Below are positions 23,564-32,428 of a DNA stretch of 33,996 bases, piece by piece (position 1 is the first letter of the stretch; each line of letters opens with the position of its first letter). The translations under genes were made by a program, and so were the position numbers. A model generated the notes under the pieces. The model was not told the origin of the DNA and ran no database searches. It saw only the letters and a list, made by a program, of their open reading frames with translations. Source of the DNA: Legionellales bacterium. GTDB taxonomy: Bacteria; Pseudomonadota; Gammaproteobacteria; JAGOUN01. The stretch covers positions 1 through 33,996 of the forward strand of contig JAIXPZ010000051.1 of NCBI GenBank assembly GCA_027486005.1. Reading direction: 5' to 3'.

Positions 23564-25804
23564 ATGGCCGACATAGAAATCGATATAGACGGTAAAAAGA
23601 TAAAAACCCAAGCGGGTAAAATGCTGATTCAAGTTGCGGATGAGAATGACATTTATATTCCGCGATTTTGCTATCACAAAAAACTCACAGTGGCAGCGAA
23701 TTGCCGCATGTGTTTGGTGGAAGTAGAAAAAGCGCCTAAAACCTTACCTGCGTGTGCAACACCGGTGAATGATGGCATGAAAGTATTCACGCAATCGACA
23801 AAAACGCTAGAATCACAACGTGCGGTGATGGAATTTTTATTGATTAATCATCCTCTTGATTGTCCCATCTGCGATCAAGGTGGTCAGTGCGAATTACAAG
23901 ATTTTTCATTGGGTTATGGCAAAGATAACTCAAGTTATAACGAAGAAAAACGCGCTGTTGTTAATGATGATTTCGGACCTTTAATTGCGACCGAAATGAC
24001 ACGCTGCATTCAATGTACGCGTTGTGTTCGTTTCGGCAAAGAAATTCTTGGCGTACAGGAAATTGGTGCGACGGGTCGTGGCGAACATATGCAAATTGGT
24101 ACGTATGTTAAGCATACGGTCACGCATGAAATGTCGGGCAATATTATTGATTTATGCCCTGTTGGCGCATTGTTATCCAAACCATTTCTATATAAAGCAC
24201 GTGCATGGGAATTAAAAGCTTATCACAGTATTGCATCGCATGATGGTGTTGGATCACATTTGTCTGTGCATACTCGTCGCGGTGAAGTGATGCGGGTGAC
24301 TGCAAGAGAAAACGAAACAATTAATGAAACTTGGATTTCAGATCGAGATCGTTACAGTTATGAAGGCTTGAATCAAGATCGATTAACCCAACCTTGTATC
24401 AAAGATGAAACGGGAGAGTGGCGCGAAGTCACTTGGCCAGTTGCGTTGAATTTCGTTGCGAATGCATTGGAAAAAGTCAAAGCGGCGCATGGGGCTAATC
24501 AAATCGGCGCACTAATATCCCCTAACAGTACCTTAGAAGAAGCTTATTTAATTAAGCGTTTATGGCGGCATCTAGAAAGTTCACAAATTAATTATAATTT
24601 GCGTCAAACAGATCCCAGATTAACTGTTGTACCCGGATTAAATATCCCAATTGCTGAAATCGAAAATCAGCAAACGATTGTGTTGGTGGGGAGTCATCTC
24701 AGAAATGACCAACCGATTTTAGCGCATCTTGTGCGTAAAGCGGCATTGAAAGGTGCAAAAGTGCATGTGATTGATATGATAAAACATCCATATCATTTTG
24801 ATTTAGCCAGCGAAACAATTGTTAAGCCATCTGAATTTGTTGCTGCAATTCGCGAAGGGCAGGCACAAGACCTGCTCCTACATTCCCTAATCATCATGGG
24901 CGAAAACGCACTCAATCATCCCGATGCATCCATCATTCAATCTTTATTAAATAAATTTGCTACTGATACACAAAGCATTTTCGCGCAATTGCCCGAAGGT
25001 GCTAATGCGGTAGGGTGCTATCAAGTCAGTGCGCCAGCAGAAAGAAACCATTTACCAATGAAAGCCTATCTATTGCACGGCATTGAACCTGAATACGATG
25101 TGGCGAATCCAGATCAATTGCAGCAAAATTTATTATCCGCTGATATGGTTATTGCAGTGACGCCTTTTGTGAGTGAAAACTTAAAAAAAGTGGCGAAGGT
25201 TTTACTACCTTGCGCGGCGTTTACTGAAACTTCTGGAACGTTCATGAATCTTGCTGGCGAACAACATTCATTTTCGGGATGTGTTGCGCCTAAAGGTGAA
25301 GCGCGACCAGGGTGGAAGATTTATCGCGTGTTAGGAAATTTATTGGATGTGCCTGCATTTGATTTTGAAAGCAGCGAAGATATATTGAAATCATTAGACC
25401 ATCAAGAAAGACAACAGGTCAGCAGCCCCGACGTCCACTCGCGACTGCAATATGTAGGAGCTACCGGCCAGTCGTCCGCTGTGATGCCACATGTCAACCA
25501 ATTAGAACGCATCACCGCCTGGCCAGATTGTCGCTCAGATAGTTTGGTTCGTCGTGCGCGCGCATTAAATCAACGCGCAGTTGAAACTCGTTTTGAAGCT
25601 GTGCATATTCATGCAGAAACGGCCAATAAATTGCAATTGATTGATGGACAAGCAGTGCAGATCAAGCAAGATCAAGCACATGTTTCAAGTGAAATTGCCA
25701 TCAATAATCAAGTGCCAATCGGCGCTGTGTTTATTGCAGGGGGAACAACACTCGCGGCGCAGTTAGGTAATGCAGCGGGTTATATAGAGATTATAAAATG
25801 TTAG
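23564..25804 (+). CDS. nuoG: NADH-quinone oxidoreductase subunit G, with two internal repeat elements
   Basis: NuoG (75-kDa) carries several Fe-S clusters. Visible ligands in the 746-residue protein: C36, C47, C50, C64 (2Fe-2S, N1b); H96, C100, C103, C109 (N5); C148, C151, C154, C198 (N4). Where some bacteria have the extra N7 cysteines, this one reads A-S-H-D-G-V-G-S, so N7 seems absent, as in mitochondria. A molybdopterin-enzyme-like domain without cofactor follows. Residues 432-440 and 631-638 are encoded by palindromic repeats (24857-24882 and 25454-25477) that keep the frame. The end overlaps nuoH by 7 bp. Confidence 0.95.
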   Translation: MADIEIDIDGKKIKTQAGKMLIQVADENDIYIPRFCYHKKLTVAANCRMCLVEVEKAPKTLPACATPVNDGMKVFTQSTKTLESQRAVMEFLLINHPLDCPICDQGGQCELQDFSLGYGKDNSSYNEEKRAVVNDDFGPLIATEMTRCIQCTRCVRFGKEILGVQEIGATGRGEHMQIGTYVKHTVTHEMSGNIIDLCPVGALLSKPFLYKARAWELKAYHSIASHDGVGSHLSVHTRRGEVMRVTARENETINETWISDRDRYSYEGLNQDRLTQPCIKDETGEWREVTWPVALNFVANALEKVKAAHGANQIGALISPNSTLEEAYLIKRLWRHLESSQINYNLRQTDPRLTVVPGLNIPIAEIENQQTIVLVGSHLRNDQPILAHLVRKAALKGAKVHVIDMIKHPYHFDLASETIVKPSEFVAAIREGQAQDLLLHSLIIMGENALNHPDASIIQSLLNKFATDTQSIFAQLPEGANAVGCYQVSAPAERNHLPMKAYLLHGIEPEYDVANPDQLQQNLLSADMVIAVTPFVSENLKKVAKVLLPCAAFTETSGTFMNLAGEQHSFSGCVAPKGEARPGWKIYRVLGNLLDVPAFDFESSEDILKSLDHQERQQVSSPDVHSRLQYVGATGQSSAVMPHVNQLERITAWPDCRSDSLVRRARALNQRAVETRFEAVHIHAETANKLQLIDGQAVQIKQDQAHVSSEIAINNQVPIGAVFIAGGTTLAAQLGNAAGYIEIIKC
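24857..24882. repeat. GTAGGGGC-family repeat inside nuoG (copy 1, inverted)
   Basis: It starts gggcaggcacaagacctgct and ends cctaca. It is the reverse complement of the type seen at 18097 and 23528. It encodes G-Q-A-Q-D-L-L-L-H in the NuoG frame. Confidence 0.78.
25454..25477. repeat. GTAGGGGC-family repeat inside nuoG (copy 2)
   Basis: It starts gtaggagctaccggccagtc. It is read in the same frame as the nuoC copy and gives a similar peptide (V-G-A-T-G-Q-S-S here, V-V-A-T-G-W-S-P there). A gcgactgc just upstream (25441-25448) is complementary to the gcagtcgc-like end of other copies. Confidence 0.68.
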
Positions 25805-26826
25805 AAGCACTATTTGCATTAATTTGGTTAGTCATTAAAATTTTAGCGCTACTTGTCGTGGTGATTTTAAGCGTTGCTTATTTAACTTATGCAGAACGTA
25901 AAGTCATTGGCTATATGCAAGGCCGCTTGGGTCCTAATCGCGTGGGTTTTAAAGGATTATTACAACCTTTCGCTGACGTTTTAAAAATGTTGCAAAAAGA
26001 GCTCATTATTCCTACTGCGTCGAATAAATTTCTATTTATCATTGCGCCGATGATTAGCATTGGTACGGCACTTTCTGCTTGGGCAGTGATTCCGGTGAAT
26101 TCAGGCTGGGTGATCGCGAATATTAATTTAGGTTTGTTATATGTATTAGCGATGACCTCCTTGGGTATTTATGGCGTTTTAATTGCGGGTTGGGCGTCTA
26201 ATTCTAAATATGCAATGTATGGTGCGATAAGAGCTTCAGCGCAAGCCATTTCTTATGAAATTGCCATGGGCTTTGCCTTAGTCGGGGTAATGATGGCGGC
26301 GGGTTCAGTGAATCTTAGTCAAATAGTGATGGCGCAAGCAGGCGGCATTTGGCATTGGTATGCCTTGCCTTTATTTCCTTTAATGATTGTGTATTGGATT
26401 TCTGGTGTTGCAGAAACGAATCGCGCGCCGTTTGATGTCGCAGAAGGTGAATCTGAAATTGTCGCAGGTTTTCATGTGGAATATTCTGGCATACGTTTTG
26501 CACTGTTTTTCTTGGCAGAATATGCCAATATGATTTTAATTTCGGCATTAGCAGCCTTGATGTTTTTAGGCGGATGGCTTTCTCCTTTCGAGCATGTGCC
26601 ATATCTTGGTGAATGGTTTGCATTTGTTCCAGGCGTTGTTTGGCTGGTAATGAAAATGGGGTTTTTCTTATTAATGTATTTGTGGATGCGTGCAACGTTT
26701 CCACGTTATCGCTATGACCAAATTATGGCATTAGGTTGGAAAGTATTGATTCCAGTGGCATTGGTCTGGATTATAGTCCTTGCGTTAGCGATATATTTTA
26801 AAGTGGGGCCGTGGTTTGTAACATGA
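25798..26826 (+). CDS. nuoH: NADH-quinone oxidoreductase subunit H
   Basis: NuoH is the membrane subunit that closes the quinone cavity and links it to the proton-pumping arm. The 342-residue protein has about eight membrane helices and the family signatures [19 protein letters not shown] and [27 protein letters not shown]. The stop overlaps nuoI (ATGA). Confidence 0.96.
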   Translation: MLEALFALIWLVIKILALLVVVILSVAYLTYAERKVIGYMQGRLGPNRVGFKGLLQPFADVLKMLQKELIIPTASNKFLFIIAPMISIGTALSAWAVIPVNSGWVIANINLGLLYVLAMTSLGIYGVLIAGWASNSKYAMYGAIRASAQAISYEIAMGFALVGVMMAAGSVNLSQIVMAQAGGIWHWYALPLFPLMIVYWISGVAETNRAPFDVAEGESEIVAGFHVEYSGIRFALFFLAEYANMILISALAALMFLGGWLSPFEHVPYLGEWFAFVPGVVWLVMKMGFFLLMYLWMRATFPRYRYDQIMALGWKVLIPVALVWIIVLALAIYFKVGPWFVT

Positions 26827-27314
26827 AGATACTAAAACAATACATCAAAAGCTTTACCTTATGGGAATTACTCGTGGGGTTACGGTTGACCGGGGTTTAT
26901 TTTTGGCGCCGTAAAACCACAGTGCTGTATCCTGAAGAAACCGCACCAACGTCAGTGCGTTTTCGTGGTTTACATGCTTTACGACGTTATGCTAATGGCG
27001 AGGAACGTTGTATTGCGTGCAAATTATGCGAAGCGGTTTGTCCTGCATTAGCGATTACGATAGAAGCAGGGCCACGCGAAAGTGATGGCCAACGTCGCAC
27101 AACGCGTTATGAAATAGATTTGTTTAAGTGTATTTTTTGCGGTTTTTGTGAAGAATCATGTCCCGTCGATTCCATTGTGGAAACTTCGTTGATGCATTAT
27201 CACTTTGAAAATCGTGGCGAAAATATTATGACCAAAGAAAAATTATTGGCTGTTGGCGATCGCTATGAAAAAGACATTGCGAAAGCGCGACAAGCCGATG
27301 CGGAGTATCGATAA
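26823..27314 (+). CDS. nuoI: NADH-quinone oxidoreductase subunit I
   Basis: NuoI carries two 4Fe-4S clusters (N6a and N6b). Both ferredoxin motifs are intact in the 163-residue protein: C63-I-A-C66-K-L-C69-E-A-V-C73-P and C103-I-F-C106-G-F-C109-E-E-S-C113-P. I start at ATG 26823, which overlaps the nuoH stop as ATGA; an earlier GTG at 26811 would add four residues. The stop overlaps the next gene as TAATG. Confidence 0.96.
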   Translation: MKILKQYIKSFTLWELLVGLRLTGVYFWRRKTTVLYPEETAPTSVRFRGLHALRRYANGEERCIACKLCEAVCPALAITIEAGPRESDGQRRTTRYEIDLFKCIFCGFCEESCPVDSIVETSLMHYHFENRGENIMTKEKLLAVGDRYEKDIAKARQADAEYR

Positions 27315-27550
27315 TGCCAACCGTATTAAGGATTCAAGGACATCGGTTTTTCTTTTTTAGTTTAGAGGGGAATGAGCCACCTCATATTCATGTGGAAAAT
27401 GGCGATAAAGTAGGTAAGTTTTGGTTAAACCCCGTTAATTTGGCCAGTTCATATAGTTTCAGAAGCCATGAGTTATCAACGATTCGGTTACTTGTTATTG
27501 AACATAGGCAATTATTTTTGGAGAAATGGCATGAGCACTTTGGCAATTAA
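27314..27550 (+). CDS. DUF4160 family protein
   Basis: The 78-residue protein matches DUF4160: an early R-I-Q-G-H-R-F-F-F-F-S, then E-P-P-H-I-H-V-E-N-G and, near the end, L-L-V-I-E-H-R-Q-L-F-L-E-K-W. The function is unknown. DUF4160 genes are often found next to DUF2442 genes, as here, and such pairs have been suggested to be toxin-antitoxin-like. The start codon overlaps the nuoI stop (TAATG), so it is translated with nuoI. It is not part of any known complex I. Confidence 0.85.
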   Translation: MPTVLRIQGHRFFFFSLEGNEPPHIHVENGDKVGKFWLNPVNLASSYSFRSHELSTIRLLVIEHRQLFLEKWHEHFGN

Positions 27551-27776
27551 ATTTGATGACCATGCAATCGATGTCAATTTTACAAAGACTTCATTGCATT
27601 TAATTTTAGCAGATGGTCGGGAAATTTCGGCCCCCTTAGAGTGGTTCCCAAGATTGCGAGATGCCACAGAAAGTGAACGACAAGACTGGCGTTTCATTGG
27701 AAATGGTATGGGAGTGCATTGGCCGAAAGTTGATGAAGATGTTTCCGTGAAAACTCTAATACGTGGGAATGACTAA
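27531..27776 (+). CDS. DUF2442 family protein
   Basis: The 81-residue protein fits DUF2442: V-N-F-T-K-T-S-L-H-L-I-L-A-D-G-R-E-I-S, P-L-E-W-F-P-R-L and W-R-F-I-G-N-G-M-G-V-H-W-P. ATG 27531 is preceded by GGAG at 7 bp. It overlaps the DUF4160 gene by 20 bp and ends 1 bp before nuoJ. It may be the partner (possibly the antitoxin) of DUF4160; this is inferred from pairing only. Confidence 0.85.
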   Translation: MSTLAIKFDDHAIDVNFTKTSLHLILADGREISAPLEWFPRLRDATESERQDWRFIGNGMGVHWPKVDEDVSVKTLIRGND

Positions 27777-27777
27777 G

Positions 27778-28365
27778 ATGACAGCAACCTTAATTCAACT
27801 CGTGTTTTTTGCGTTTAGCGCGGTATTGTTAATTTCCAGTATGATGGTGACATTAACCAATCGCTCAGTGCATGCCGTGTTATGGCTAATTTTGGCGTTT
27901 GTAGCAACAGCAGGATTGTGGATTTTAATTGAGGCTGAGTTTTTAGGATTAATTCTCATTATTGTCTATGTCGGTGCAGTGATGACGTTATTTTTGTTTG
28001 TAGTGATGATGTTGAATTTGGGCGAAGAAAATTCACTTAAACGTTCCTATAAAAGTTGGGTATCGTTTGGTGCTATGTTTGCAGTGATGATTGTATTGTT
28101 TTTTCTATTATTAGTCGCCCCTAATGAGACCAGTGTTGCCGTGCCAGCGATTAGCTCTGAGGGTAATCTTGTGCAATTAGGTATGGCGCTATTCGGCAAC
28201 GATGCGCTTTCGGTTGAATTAGCCGCGGTGATTTTATTAGTGGCCATCGTCGGTGCAATCTATCTGACGCATCGTGAACATAGACATTATAAAAAACAGC
28301 AAATATCGGAACAAATTAAAGTGACGAAGAAAGATAGGTTGCGCTTGGTGAGGGTAACAAAATGA
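27778..28365 (+). CDS. nuoJ: NADH-quinone oxidoreductase subunit J
   Basis: NuoJ is a membrane subunit with five helices, including the [26 protein letters not shown] segment with the pi-bulge helix that is its family mark. The 195-residue form starts at ATG 27778 (GGGA 9 bp upstream); GTG 27763 and ATG 27769 are in frame but lie inside the preceding gene. The C-terminal tail is basic. The stop overlaps nuoK by 4 bp. Confidence 0.95.
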   Translation: MTATLIQLVFFAFSAVLLISSMMVTLTNRSVHAVLWLILAFVATAGLWILIEAEFLGLILIIVYVGAVMTLFLFVVMMLNLGEENSLKRSYKSWVSFGAMFAVMIVLFFLLLVAPNETSVAVPAISSEGNLVQLGMALFGNDALSVELAAVILLVAIVGAIYLTHREHRHYKKQQISEQIKVTKKDRLRLVRVTK

Positions 28366-28673
28366 CAGTGATTCCTTTAGCGTATTATTTAATGCTTAGC
28401 GCATTAATCTTTGGCATCAGTATTGCGGGTATCGTAATGAATCGACATCACTTAATTAAAGCATTAATGAGTATAGAGTTGATGTTATTAGCAGTGAATA
28501 TCAATTTTGTGGCTTTTTCACAGTATTTTCACGATATTGCCGGGCAAATATTTGTATTTTTTATTTTGACGGTGGCCGCCGCAGAATCTGCGATTGGCTT
28601 AGCCATCATTGTGCTAGTGTTTAGACGTCGTGGCAGCATTGATATTGTTACGCTGAATGAATTAAGAGGATAG
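28362..28673 (+). CDS. nuoK: NADH-quinone oxidoreductase subunit K
   Basis: NuoK is a three-helix proton-channel subunit related to MrpC. The 103-residue protein keeps both membrane glutamates, E39 ([11 protein letters not shown]) and E75 ([10 protein letters not shown]), that take part in proton transfer. The length is typical. nuoL begins 5 bp after the stop. Confidence 0.96.
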   Translation: MTVIPLAYYLMLSALIFGISIAGIVMNRHHLIKALMSIELMLLAVNINFVAFSQYFHDIAGQIFVFFILTVAAAESAIGLAIIVLVFRRRGSIDIVTLNELRG

Positions 28674-28678
28674 AGTTG

Positions 28679-30649
28679 ATGTTAATCTCAATTAAAACAC
28701 TCATGTTAATCACGCTTTTAGCGCCATTATTAGGAGGCGTGACTGCTGGAATTTTTGGAAAAAACATTGGCAAGCGTGGCGCACATGCAGTCACGATTAG
28801 TTTAATGGGCCTTAGTTTTGTCGCTTCATTACTGTTATTTAAAACGATTTTATGTGACCAAGCTCTTAAACAAGTCTTTTCACTGTACTCTTGGGCGATC
28901 TCAGGGAAATATCATTTAAACATTGGCTTGCTGGTGGATCATCTCACGGTAGCGATGATGTTGGTTGTCACGTTTGTTTCACTATTCGTGCATGTTTATA
29001 GTATTGGTTATATGAAAGATGACAATAGTAATCAACGTTTTTTCAGTTACATGTCTTTATTTACGTTTGCGATGTTATGTTTAGTCTCGGCAAATGATTT
29101 TATTCTGCTATTTTTTGGTTGGGAAGGCGTGGGGCTTGTCTCTTATTGGTTGATTGGTTTTTGGTATGAGAAAGAATCTGCAGTTTTAGGCGGTTTGAAA
29201 GCGTTTATTGTGAATCGCGTTGGGGATATTGGCTTTTTATTAGCAATAGCCTGTGCGATTGTTTATTTTGGTTCTGCTGATTACGCAGAGATTTTTTCTC
29301 AAGCGGCGAGCAAGTCTTCTGAGATGATGCAGTTTTATCCTGGCGTATCTTTTTCTTTGATGACCGTGATGAGTATATTGTTGTTCATTGGCGCGGCAGC
29401 AAAATCTGCACAGGTGCCTTTGCATGTGTGGTTGCCGGAATCGATGGAAGGCCCAACACCGATCTCTGCGTTGATTCACGCAGCGACCATGGTGACGGCG
29501 GGTGTTTATATGTTATGTCGCATGTCACCAATTTTGGAATATTCAAGCACAGCACTAAGTATTGTTTTGGTCTTGGGGGCTATAACAGCTTTATCCATGG
29601 GATTAATTGCGATTGTACAAAATGATATTAAACGAGTGATTGCTTATTCAACCTTATCTCAGTTGGGTTATATGATGATGGGCGTAGGCTCTACCGCTTA
29701 TGCGGCTGGATTATTTCACTTGTTTACTCATGCTTGTTTTAAGGCCTTACTGTTTCTTGCTGCGGGATCGGTCATTTTGGGCATGCATCACGAACAAGAT
29801 ATGCGTCGCATGGGAGGATTATGGAAACGTATGCCCATCACCTGGCTGACATTTTTAATTGGTGCTTTGGCATTAGTTGCGGTTCCTCCTTTTGCAGGAT
29901 TTTATTCTAAAGATAGTATTATTGAAGCGGTGCATGCGTCGATGGTTCCTGGAGCGTCTTTTGCTTATGTGTGTGCGTTATTAGGTGTATTCGTTACCGC
30001 TGTTTATACGTTTAGAGCATTTTTCTTAACTTTTCATGGCGCGAGTCGCTTTGATACAAAACATTTACACGTGAAAGAATCTTCATGGGTAGTGATAGTG
30101 CCATTAATCGTTCTTGCTATTCCTTCAATTATTTTAGGTGCAATGACGATTACACCATTACTCTATCAAACTCCCTCAATTTTGGGCGATGCATTATTTT
30201 TATTGCCCGGGCGCGATGTGTTATTCACTATGCAATCCGAATTTCATGGGGCTCTTGAGATGACGTTGCTTTCTGTAAAAACTGCGTCGTTTTGGGTGAC
30301 GATCGCTGGGATAGTATGTGCCGTTTATTGTTATCTTATTCAGCCAAAGGCGGCAGCGCGCATAAAACAGTATTTTGGAATTTTCTACCAATTATTAATG
30401 GTTAAATACGGATTTGATGCATTCAATCAGCAAGTATTTGTCAAAGGCGCTAATAAATTTGGGCAATTTGCTTATCAAGTGATTGATATGAAATGGATAG
30501 ACGGTTTTTGGGTGAATGGAGTTGCAGCGCGTTGGATGCATTTATCAAAAATATCGCGACAGTTGCATTCAGGATTTGTTGGGCGCTATGCATTAAGTAT
30601 GGTGTGTGGGTTGTTTGCTTTATTGGCTTTAGTGTGGGTAGGAATATAA
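28679..30649 (+). CDS. nuoL: NADH-quinone oxidoreductase subunit L
   Basis: NuoL is the distal antiporter-like proton pump with a long lateral helix. The 656-residue protein keeps the catalytic glutamate region F-F-G-W-E-G-V-G-L-V-S-Y-W-L-I-G and the lysine region A-A-A-K-S-A-Q-V-P-L-H-V-W-L-P, then the gating segment H-A-A-T-M-V-T-A-G-V-Y. I choose ATG 28679, about 9 bp after AGAGGA; TTG 28676 is less likely. The length is normal. Confidence 0.96.
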   Translation: MLISIKTLMLITLLAPLLGGVTAGIFGKNIGKRGAHAVTISLMGLSFVASLLLFKTILCDQALKQVFSLYSWAISGKYHLNIGLLVDHLTVAMMLVVTFVSLFVHVYSIGYMKDDNSNQRFFSYMSLFTFAMLCLVSANDFILLFFGWEGVGLVSYWLIGFWYEKESAVLGGLKAFIVNRVGDIGFLLAIACAIVYFGSADYAEIFSQAASKSSEMMQFYPGVSFSLMTVMSILLFIGAAAKSAQVPLHVWLPESMEGPTPISALIHAATMVTAGVYMLCRMSPILEYSSTALSIVLVLGAITALSMGLIAIVQNDIKRVIAYSTLSQLGYMMMGVGSTAYAAGLFHLFTHACFKALLFLAAGSVILGMHHEQDMRRMGGLWKRMPITWLTFLIGALALVAVPPFAGFYSKDSIIEAVHASMVPGASFAYVCALLGVFVTAVYTFRAFFLTFHGASRFDTKHLHVKESSWVVIVPLIVLAIPSIILGAMTITPLLYQTPSILGDALFLLPGRDVLFTMQSEFHGALEMTLLSVKTASFWVTIAGIVCAVYCYLIQPKAAARIKQYFGIFYQLLMVKYGFDAFNQQVFVKGANKFGQFAYQVIDMKWIDGFWVNGVAARWMHLSKISRQLHSGFVGRYALSMVCGLFALLALVWVGI

Positions 30650-30652
30650 AAT

Positions 30653-32158
30653 ATGTTTGAAAATACTCCATTGTTAAGCATGTTAATTTGGTGGCCGATA
30701 GTCGCTGCATGCCTATTATTATTTGGAAATAAGTTTTGTCCTGAATCGATTATAAAAAAATGGGCAGTACTCGCTTCATTAGCCGAATTGCTGATGTGCA
30801 TTCCTTTGTATCAAAATTTTGACACCAACTCTTACGCGATGCAGTTCCAAGAAGTACGCAATTGGATTCCAACTTATGGTATTCACTATGCTTTAGGGAT
30901 AGATGGAATTTCTTTAGCGCTGATTTTATTAACGGCGTTTACGACGTTTATTGTTGTCGTAGCGAGTTGTAAACTGGTTAAGCATAATATTGCACAATAC
31001 ATGGCGGTATTTCTTATTGCCCAAGCCATGATGATAGGGGTATTTGCTGCTCTTGACGCTATTTTGTTTTATGTATTTTGGGAAGCGATGTTAATCCCGA
31101 TGTATTTAGCCATTGGTATTTGGGGCGATAAACAGCGCGCTTATGCTGCCATCAAGTTTTTTATCCTGATGTTTTTGGGCTCGGTGTTAATGCTGGTCGC
31201 TATTTTATATTTGCACCAAGTGACGAATAGTTTTGAGATTACGAAATTTTATGAGCTTGTTTTACCGCGGCATACTGAACTGTGGCTATTCGCTGCATTT
31301 TTTATTGCCTTTGCAATTAAGTTGCCTTTATGGCCTTTGCATACTTGGTTGTTGGATATGCATACCGAATCGCCTGCAGCCGGTTCAGTCGTATTGGCGG
31401 GTTTAATGTTAAAAATCGGTGTATATGGTTTTGTGCGTTTTAGTCTGCCAATTTTGCCCATGGCCAATAAAATTATGGCGCCGACGATGATTGTACTAGC
31501 CTTGATCGCGATTATTTATGTTGGGATGATGGCGCTTGTGCAGCAAGATATGAAAAAGCTAATGGCGTATTCTTCCATCGCGCATATGGGCTTTGCGGTG
31601 TTAGGATGTTTTATGATCTACAGTATGGGGTCTGATGAAGCATATATGAGTTTCGAAGGTGCAGTGGTGCAAATGATTGCTCATGCCTTTAACACGGGTG
31701 GACTATTTTTAGCGGTAGGCATGATGCAATATTGGATAGGCAGTCGTAATCTCAAAGATTGGGGTGGTTTGGCAAAAACGATGCCTATTTTCGCGGCTTT
31801 TATGATGTTATTTGCATTATCAAATGTAGGTTTCCCAGGCACTTCGGGTTTTGTGGGTGAATTCATGGTGATTGTGGCGGCGTTTCACACTAATTTCGGC
31901 GTCGCACTTTTAGCGGCGACAACTTTAGTCATTGCTGCCGCTTATACTTTAATAATGTATAAGAAAATATTCTTTGGTCAAATGACTAATCATAAAGTTA
32001 CGTTGCTTAAAGATATTGGTATGCATGAGATTTTTGTTTTTGGATTGCTTTCCGCAGCGATTATATTTATTGGGATTTATCCGCAAGGGTTGTTGGAAAT
32101 ATTACATGCTTCAGTAGGGCATTTGTTGAGTAATAGTTTGGCGTTTAATTCTATTTAA
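30653..32158 (+). CDS. nuoM: NADH-quinone oxidoreductase subunit M
   Basis: NuoM is a second antiporter-like proton pump. The 501-residue protein has F-W-E-A-M-L-I-P-M-Y-L (catalytic Glu), A-I-K-L-P-L-W-P-L-H-T-W-L (Lys) and M-L-K-I-G-V-Y-G, all family marks. It begins 3 bp after nuoL. A gap of 270 bp full of hairpins follows before nuoN. Confidence 0.96.
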   Translation: MFENTPLLSMLIWWPIVAACLLLFGNKFCPESIIKKWAVLASLAELLMCIPLYQNFDTNSYAMQFQEVRNWIPTYGIHYALGIDGISLALILLTAFTTFIVVVASCKLVKHNIAQYMAVFLIAQAMMIGVFAALDAILFYVFWEAMLIPMYLAIGIWGDKQRAYAAIKFFILMFLGSVLMLVAILYLHQVTNSFEITKFYELVLPRHTELWLFAAFFIAFAIKLPLWPLHTWLLDMHTESPAAGSVVLAGLMLKIGVYGFVRFSLPILPMANKIMAPTMIVLALIAIIYVGMMALVQQDMKKLMAYSSIAHMGFAVLGCFMIYSMGSDEAYMSFEGAVVQMIAHAFNTGGLFLAVGMMQYWIGSRNLKDWGGLAKTMPIFAAFMMLFALSNVGFPGTSGFVGEFMVIVAAFHTNFGVALLAATTLVIAAAYTLIMYKKIFFGQMTNHKVTLLKDIGMHEIFVFGLLSAAIIFIGIYPQGLLEILHASVGHLLSNSLAFNSI

Positions 32159-32428
32159 CGAAAGAAATCTCTGGCGCTAGCGCCAGAGACAAGGGCGATG
32201 GGGATTCCCAAGGGGAGCTACGCTAAGTGCTCCCCTTGAGTCGCCGTAGCGCAAACTTGTTTTGCGCAGGCGAAATATAATTAAGGAATCTCGGTCGCTT
32301 GCGGCCGAGTGGTTGAAAAACAGGTATCTATTTTAACGGTAACTTCTCTATTGAATCCTTCTCCCCTTGAGGGGAGAAGGTGCCGCTAGGCGGATGAGGG
32401 GTGATAAAAATTGATTTAGGATATTTTT
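32159..32428. repeat. nuoM-nuoN gap: five consecutive hairpins
   Basis: In order: a perfect 22-bp palindrome (32168-32189, arm tctctggcgct); caaggggagc/gctccccttg (32209-32238); a nested pair tcgcc/ggcga around gcgcaaa/tttgcgc (32241-32273); ctcggtcgc/gcggccgag with one G-T pair (32290-32309); and an 11-bp arm ccttctcccct with 2-bp loop (32357-32380), followed by a tail of the kind seen in dispersed gammaproteobacterial repeats. No ORF with family features is seen. Confidence 0.85.
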
